A stretch of 33,948 bases of DNA, taken from contig JAUXQH010000146.1 of assembly GCA_030685065.1 (NCBI GenBank), positions 1 through 33,948 on the forward strand, in the 5' to 3' direction. The stretch comes from Pseudomonadota bacterium. GTDB taxonomy: Bacteria; Myxococcota_A; UBA796; SXON01. Positions 31,301 through 33,948 of the stretch are shown here, piece after piece (position 1 is the stretch's first letter; each line of letters starts with the position of its first letter). A program made the translations under genes and the position numbers. The notes beneath the pieces were generated by a model. It made no database searches. It worked only from the letters and a program-made list of their open reading frames with translations, and was not told the origin of the DNA.

Positions 31301-31963
31301 ATGCTGCTCCTCCTCGCCCTCGCCCGCCCGGCCGATGCCTGTTCGTTCGACAGCCCCGGCTCCTTCGAGCTCGATCCCGCCAGCGACGACACCGTGGCGC
31401 CGTCGCCGCCCGGCGAGCTGCTGTCCGTGCGCGTCGTCCGCGGGCGCGGGCCCGAGTGCCACGACGGGGGAATGAGCTCGAGCACCAGCTGCGACGACCT
31501 CGGCACGCTCTCCGTCGGCTTTGTTGCCGCGCTGGACGATCGTTCTCCCGCCGTAGACACGGGAGCGGTCCAGACGGGCGTGGGCTATCGCGTACGCGTG
31601 GCGGAGGGCGCGCTCCCCGACGGCCTGAGCATCGATCCGGATCACGACCATGCGGCCTTCAGGGGCGATGGCACCGCGAGCCTGTTCTTCGTTTGGATCG
31701 ACGACGCGAGCGACGATCAGGATGCGTTCGCCGCGACGTTGGCTGTGACCGCGATCGACCTCGCCGGAAACGAGAGCGCCGAGGCCCTGTTCGAGGTCTC
31801 CGACCCCGGCACGGTCGACGCCGACGGCGAGCCGGGGTGCCCGGAGGAGGAGGAGGCCGAAGCTTCCGCCCTCTGTGGCACGTCCGCTGGTGCCGGTTTG
31901 GTTGCCATGCTCGTTGGCGCGGGGCTCGTGGCGCGGCGGCGGTTCGGGCGTTCGGGGGGATAG
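31301..31963 (+). CDS. secreted protein with cysteine/membrane/Arg sorting tail (MYXO-CTERM-like)
   Basis: The protein has 220 residues from ATG 31301. MLLLLALARPADA is a signal peptide, and the mature form would begin CSFDSPGSFELDP. The middle is Asp-rich. The end is CGTSAGAGLVAMLVGAGLVA followed by RRRFGRSGG: a Cys, one hydrophobic segment and an Arg cluster. This is the layout of MYXO-CTERM-type surface-anchor tails. In such proteins the tail is cut and the Cys lipidated; the trailing RSGG is unusual. The role of the body is unknown. Confidence 0.78.
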   Translation: MLLLLALARPADACSFDSPGSFELDPASDDTVAPSPPGELLSVRVVRGRGPECHDGGMSSSTSCDDLGTLSVGFVAALDDRSPAVDTGAVQTGVGYRVRVAEGALPDGLSIDPDHDHAAFRGDGTASLFFVWIDDASDDQDAFAATLAVTAIDLAGNESAEALFEVSDPGTVDADGEPGCPEEEEAEASALCGTSAGAGLVAMLVGAGLVARRRFGRSGG

Positions 31964-31977
31964 GTAGGGGGGGAAGG

Positions 31978-32620
31978 CTACGCTCCCAAGACCGGATGCG
32001 AGGGCGCCTTTCTTGTCTGGGAGACGGCGAGCGCCGCTGCGGCCCGCGCCGCGGCGTCCTCCAGGGCGAGCCGGAGCCGCGTGGCGGTGAGGAGCTCCGC
32101 GGAGGCGCGGCGGAGGCCGATCTTCCGCGTTGCGTCGCGTGTGATGCCAAGCGCGTACGCGAGCTCGTCGAGGTGGATATCGGCCTCCAAGGCGAGGTGC
32201 GCAGCCGCGCGGCGGACCCGGATAGACCACTCGTCGCGGCCCAGCTCGGGGCCGGCGCCCGCGGCGTGGGCAACCGCGTCCACGAGGCGCCGCGCACCGC
32301 CGGCACGCACGTGCTCCGGGGAAGCTGGCACCAGCGGCTCCGCTGGAAGCCCGACGAACCCATACACGTCGGCAACATGGGCCGGCGCGATCTCGACCGC
32401 CACCACCGCCCGCAATGCGAGCAGGATTGCGCGCGTGACGACCGACCGCGTCGGGATCGCACAGCAGAACGAGGTGAACGTGATCGTCTACCAGCGCGAA
32501 GAGCACCAACGAACCGCTTGTCACCCGGCCGATGACGTGCAGCGCCTCCCGCCGCCGCCACTCCTCGGGGAAGAGCGCGTGCCGCGTGACGGAGGCAAAC
32601 GTGAGGTGGACAGGCTGCAT
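31978..32620 (-). pseudogene. RAYT-like (Y1 transposase family) protein gene with a frameshift
   Basis: From ATG 32620 one frame gives MQPVHLTFASVTRHALFPEE and then LVDDHVHLVLLCDPDAVGR. H-V-H (His47, His49) is the HUH metal site of Y1/REP-associated transposases. Near 32437 the frame must shift by one base (an extra C in the coding strand) to continue TRAILLALRAVVAVEIAPAHV. It ends in a helix-turn-helix-like part (HLDELAYALGITRDATRKIG) at 31978. Either side is convincing alone and they abut exactly. It could be a broken gene, a sequencing error or a programmed shift. Such single-domain transposases act on REP-like palindromes. Confidence 0.75.
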
Positions 32621-32706
32621 CGGGTCGCAAGGCTGAGCACGCCGTGCGACCTGGCAAGTGCGATCGTGGGAATCGTTGGCTGAACTCTCATGGCGATGCC
32701 GCGGGG

Positions 32707-32865
32707 CCGGACGTCCGTTCGCCCCGGATGCGTCACCATCCTCCCCGCACGGACGTCCCCGGCGGCCGTTCGCCCGGGATGCGGCGCCATCCTCCCCGCA
32801 CGGACGTCCCCGGCGGCCGTTCGCGCCGGATGCGGCGCCATCCTCCCCGAACGGACGTCCGCGCC
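32707..32865. repeat. 51-bp tandem repeat with GGACGTCC palindromes
   Basis: GGACGTCC occurs at 32709, 32751, 32802 and 32853. The last three are 51 bases apart, and the blocks between them are nearly identical (GGCGCCATCCTCCCCG in each). The first unit is shorter (42-base step). Each unit also holds GGATG ... CATCC that can pair. 51 is 17 codons, but no frame gives a plausible protein. It lies just upstream of the RAYT-like gene. Confidence 0.8.
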
Positions 32866-32899
32866 GTGGCCCCGCCGCGCGCCGGCCCCGGCCGCAAGC

Positions 32900-33661
32900 T
32901 CAATCGCCCGCCACCACCCCCACCTTCGCGCCCGCCGCCTCGACCCGACACGGCATGTCGAGCGTGAGCACGACCCCGGACAGCCGCCGGTCCCCAACGG
33001 TCACCCCGCCGTCGGGTACACAGCGCAAATCGTCGGGATGGACTTGGGGCGCGCCGGTGGCCGCGGCTGCCCAGGCGAGCCCGGTGCGCACGCGCGCCAA
33101 CAGCGCGTCGCGATGTTGCTCGGGCGCGTCGACCGCGAGCACGGGGACCGAGCGACGCACCTGCCGGTTCCCGGTGCCGAGCGATTTCCAACCGTCGGGC
33201 GTGAGGAGCGGCTCGATCGTCGCGAGGCACGCGTCGATTCGCCCGCGGCGCTCGGCCACGCCGGCCAGCCCGCGCAGATCGATGTCGACGCGCACCTCGG
33301 CGGTCGCCGTCCATTGCGGACTTCCCGACGAGAGGGGCGCCGCGTAGTCCAACACCGTCGCCGTGCAGTGGGAGCCGAGCGCCTGCTCCAATGCCGCCAC
33401 CTCGGTGGTCAAGCCGCTGGCGGTCGAGGCGAAGCTCTCGTGGGCGACGTTGATCGTGACGGCCAACACCGCCCGATCCGGCGGCACCCGGTAGGCCTGG
33501 TCGAGGCCAGGGTACCCGTCGGCGCCGGGGGCCACCGTCCGCTCCGAATAGGAATAGGAATCCCCGCGCCCCCCACCGAGCCCCCCACAGGCGAGCGCGA
33601 GGCCGAGGGCCAGGCCGACGGCGGGAGCGAAGGGCGAGAGGCGAGAGCGCGAGTGTGTCAT
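32900..33661 (-). CDS. SIMPL-like (DUF541) lipoprotein
   Basis: I use ATG 33661 (MTHSRSRLSPFAPAV), giving 253 residues; ATG 33757 adds 32 residues that hide the signal peptide. LALALAC with Cys25 is a lipobox. The mature domain starts after a Ser/Tyr-rich patch (GDSYSYSERTV) and reads PDRAVLAVTINVAHES..., with a helix TEVAALEQALGS, the pattern of SIMPL domains. The C-terminal half (DLRCVPDGGVTVGDRRLSGV) is beta-rich. SIMPL proteins are envelope proteins of unclear function. No neighbour suggests more. Confidence 0.72.
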   Translation of the reverse strand: MTHSRSRLSPFAPAVGLALGLALACGGLGGGRGDSYSYSERTVAPGADGYPGLDQAYRVPPDRAVLAVTINVAHESFASTASGLTTEVAALEQALGSHCTATVLDYAAPLSSGSPQWTATAEVRVDIDLRGLAGVAERRGRIDACLATIEPLLTPDGWKSLGTGNRQVRRSVPVLAVDAPEQHRDALLARVRTGLAWAAAATGAPQVHPDDLRCVPDGGVTVGDRRLSGVVLTLDMPCRVEAAGAKVGVVAGD

Positions 33662-33948
33662 TCGAGGGGCCTGACGAGTTGGCGGCCCAGACCCCGCTCC
33701 GGAGCTGGCCGGCTTCACGGGCGCAAGGGCGCCCGCATCGCCGGGAGGGACCGCCATCGGCTACGACCCCGGGGGCCACGCTCCAACCGCACCGGCGCCT
33801 CCGATACACCACGCGCGCGAGGGACCCGTCGGGCGGCCGCCCCTGGCGGCCGGTTCGGCGCCGACGGGCCGCCCGGGAGGGCGGCCGGTCCGCGCCAACC
33901 GCAGCGAAGCGGAGCCCAAAGTGGGCCCGGCCCCGCGTCCCCGCGGGG
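33662..33948. other. 287-bp GC-rich window end with hairpins
   Basis: No gene is seen. GGCCGCCC-GGGA-GGGCGGCC (33867-33886) is a perfect 8-bp stem. CCCCGCG-TCCC-CGCGGGG (33931-33948) is the exact reverse complement of the hairpin at 12410-12427. They may be terminators of a gene beyond the window. Confidence 0.45.

Noticed and set aside
32707..32865. Possible CRISPR array
   Set aside because: The whole 51-bp unit is repeated, including the part that would be spacer.

Overview
The window is high-G+C bacterial DNA. One 60-base line counted at 21001-21060 is 41/60 G+C. It most resembles a myxobacterium or a relative in the Myxococcota. The pointers are a parS site of the form GTTCCACGTGGAAC, a Ser/Thr protein kinase, small lipoproteins with Asp-Thr-rich linkers, a secreted protein ending in a cysteine + membrane segment + Arg sorting tail, and a phage-tail-type protein of the contractile injection kind. 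This placement is inference; no rRNA or tRNA gene was found.

Layout. 1-123 is the 3' end of a tail-tube-like gene. 124-896 has no gene but carries the parS site and two families of short tandem repeats. 897-2873 is a degenerate receiver/GGDEF protein. On the minus strand, 7859 down to 2904 is a tight four-gene unit: nadK, two related helical proteins, and a kinase. Divergent from it, 7902-11241 holds a dapF-family gene with both catalytic cysteines replaced by serine, a polytopic membrane protein and a secreted PGGV-repeat protein. 11358-14425 holds a membrane-anchored Ser/Thr-rich protein, a hairpin-rich gap and a second polytopic protein. 14598-18316 is a plus-strand unit of two radical SAM enzymes, an 88-residue protein and ferredoxin FdxA. 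Two lipoprotein genes (18326-19682, minus) follow. 19863-22778 encodes a tandem HtrA-type protease strikingly like yeast Nma111 and plant Deg7.

From about 23160 to 28770 the DNA looks accessory. Its centre, 23385-26292, is clearly AT-richer (24481-24540 is 28/60 G+C). It encodes a HerA-type ATPase and a PD-(D/E)xK nuclease-like partner, a two-gene arrangement matching known DUF4297-HerA antiphage systems. Around it are a structured non-coding gap, a secreted protein, an unrecognised protein and possible gene fragments. 28768-30377 is a methyltransferase and LysR regulator pair. 30568-31202 is a VapBC toxin-antitoxin pair. 31301-31963 is the cysteine-tailed surface protein. 31978-32620 is a frameshifted RAYT-like transposase gene beside a 51-bp tandem repeat. 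32900-33661 is a SIMPL-like lipoprotein.

The most interesting items are the Ser/Ser DapF, the Nma111/Deg7-like protease, the nuclease-HerA defence pair with its unusual upstream hairpins, the radical SAM pair with dedicated small partners, and the parS site next to repeats. No operation beyond reading was possible, so all family assignments rest on motifs recognised by eye.
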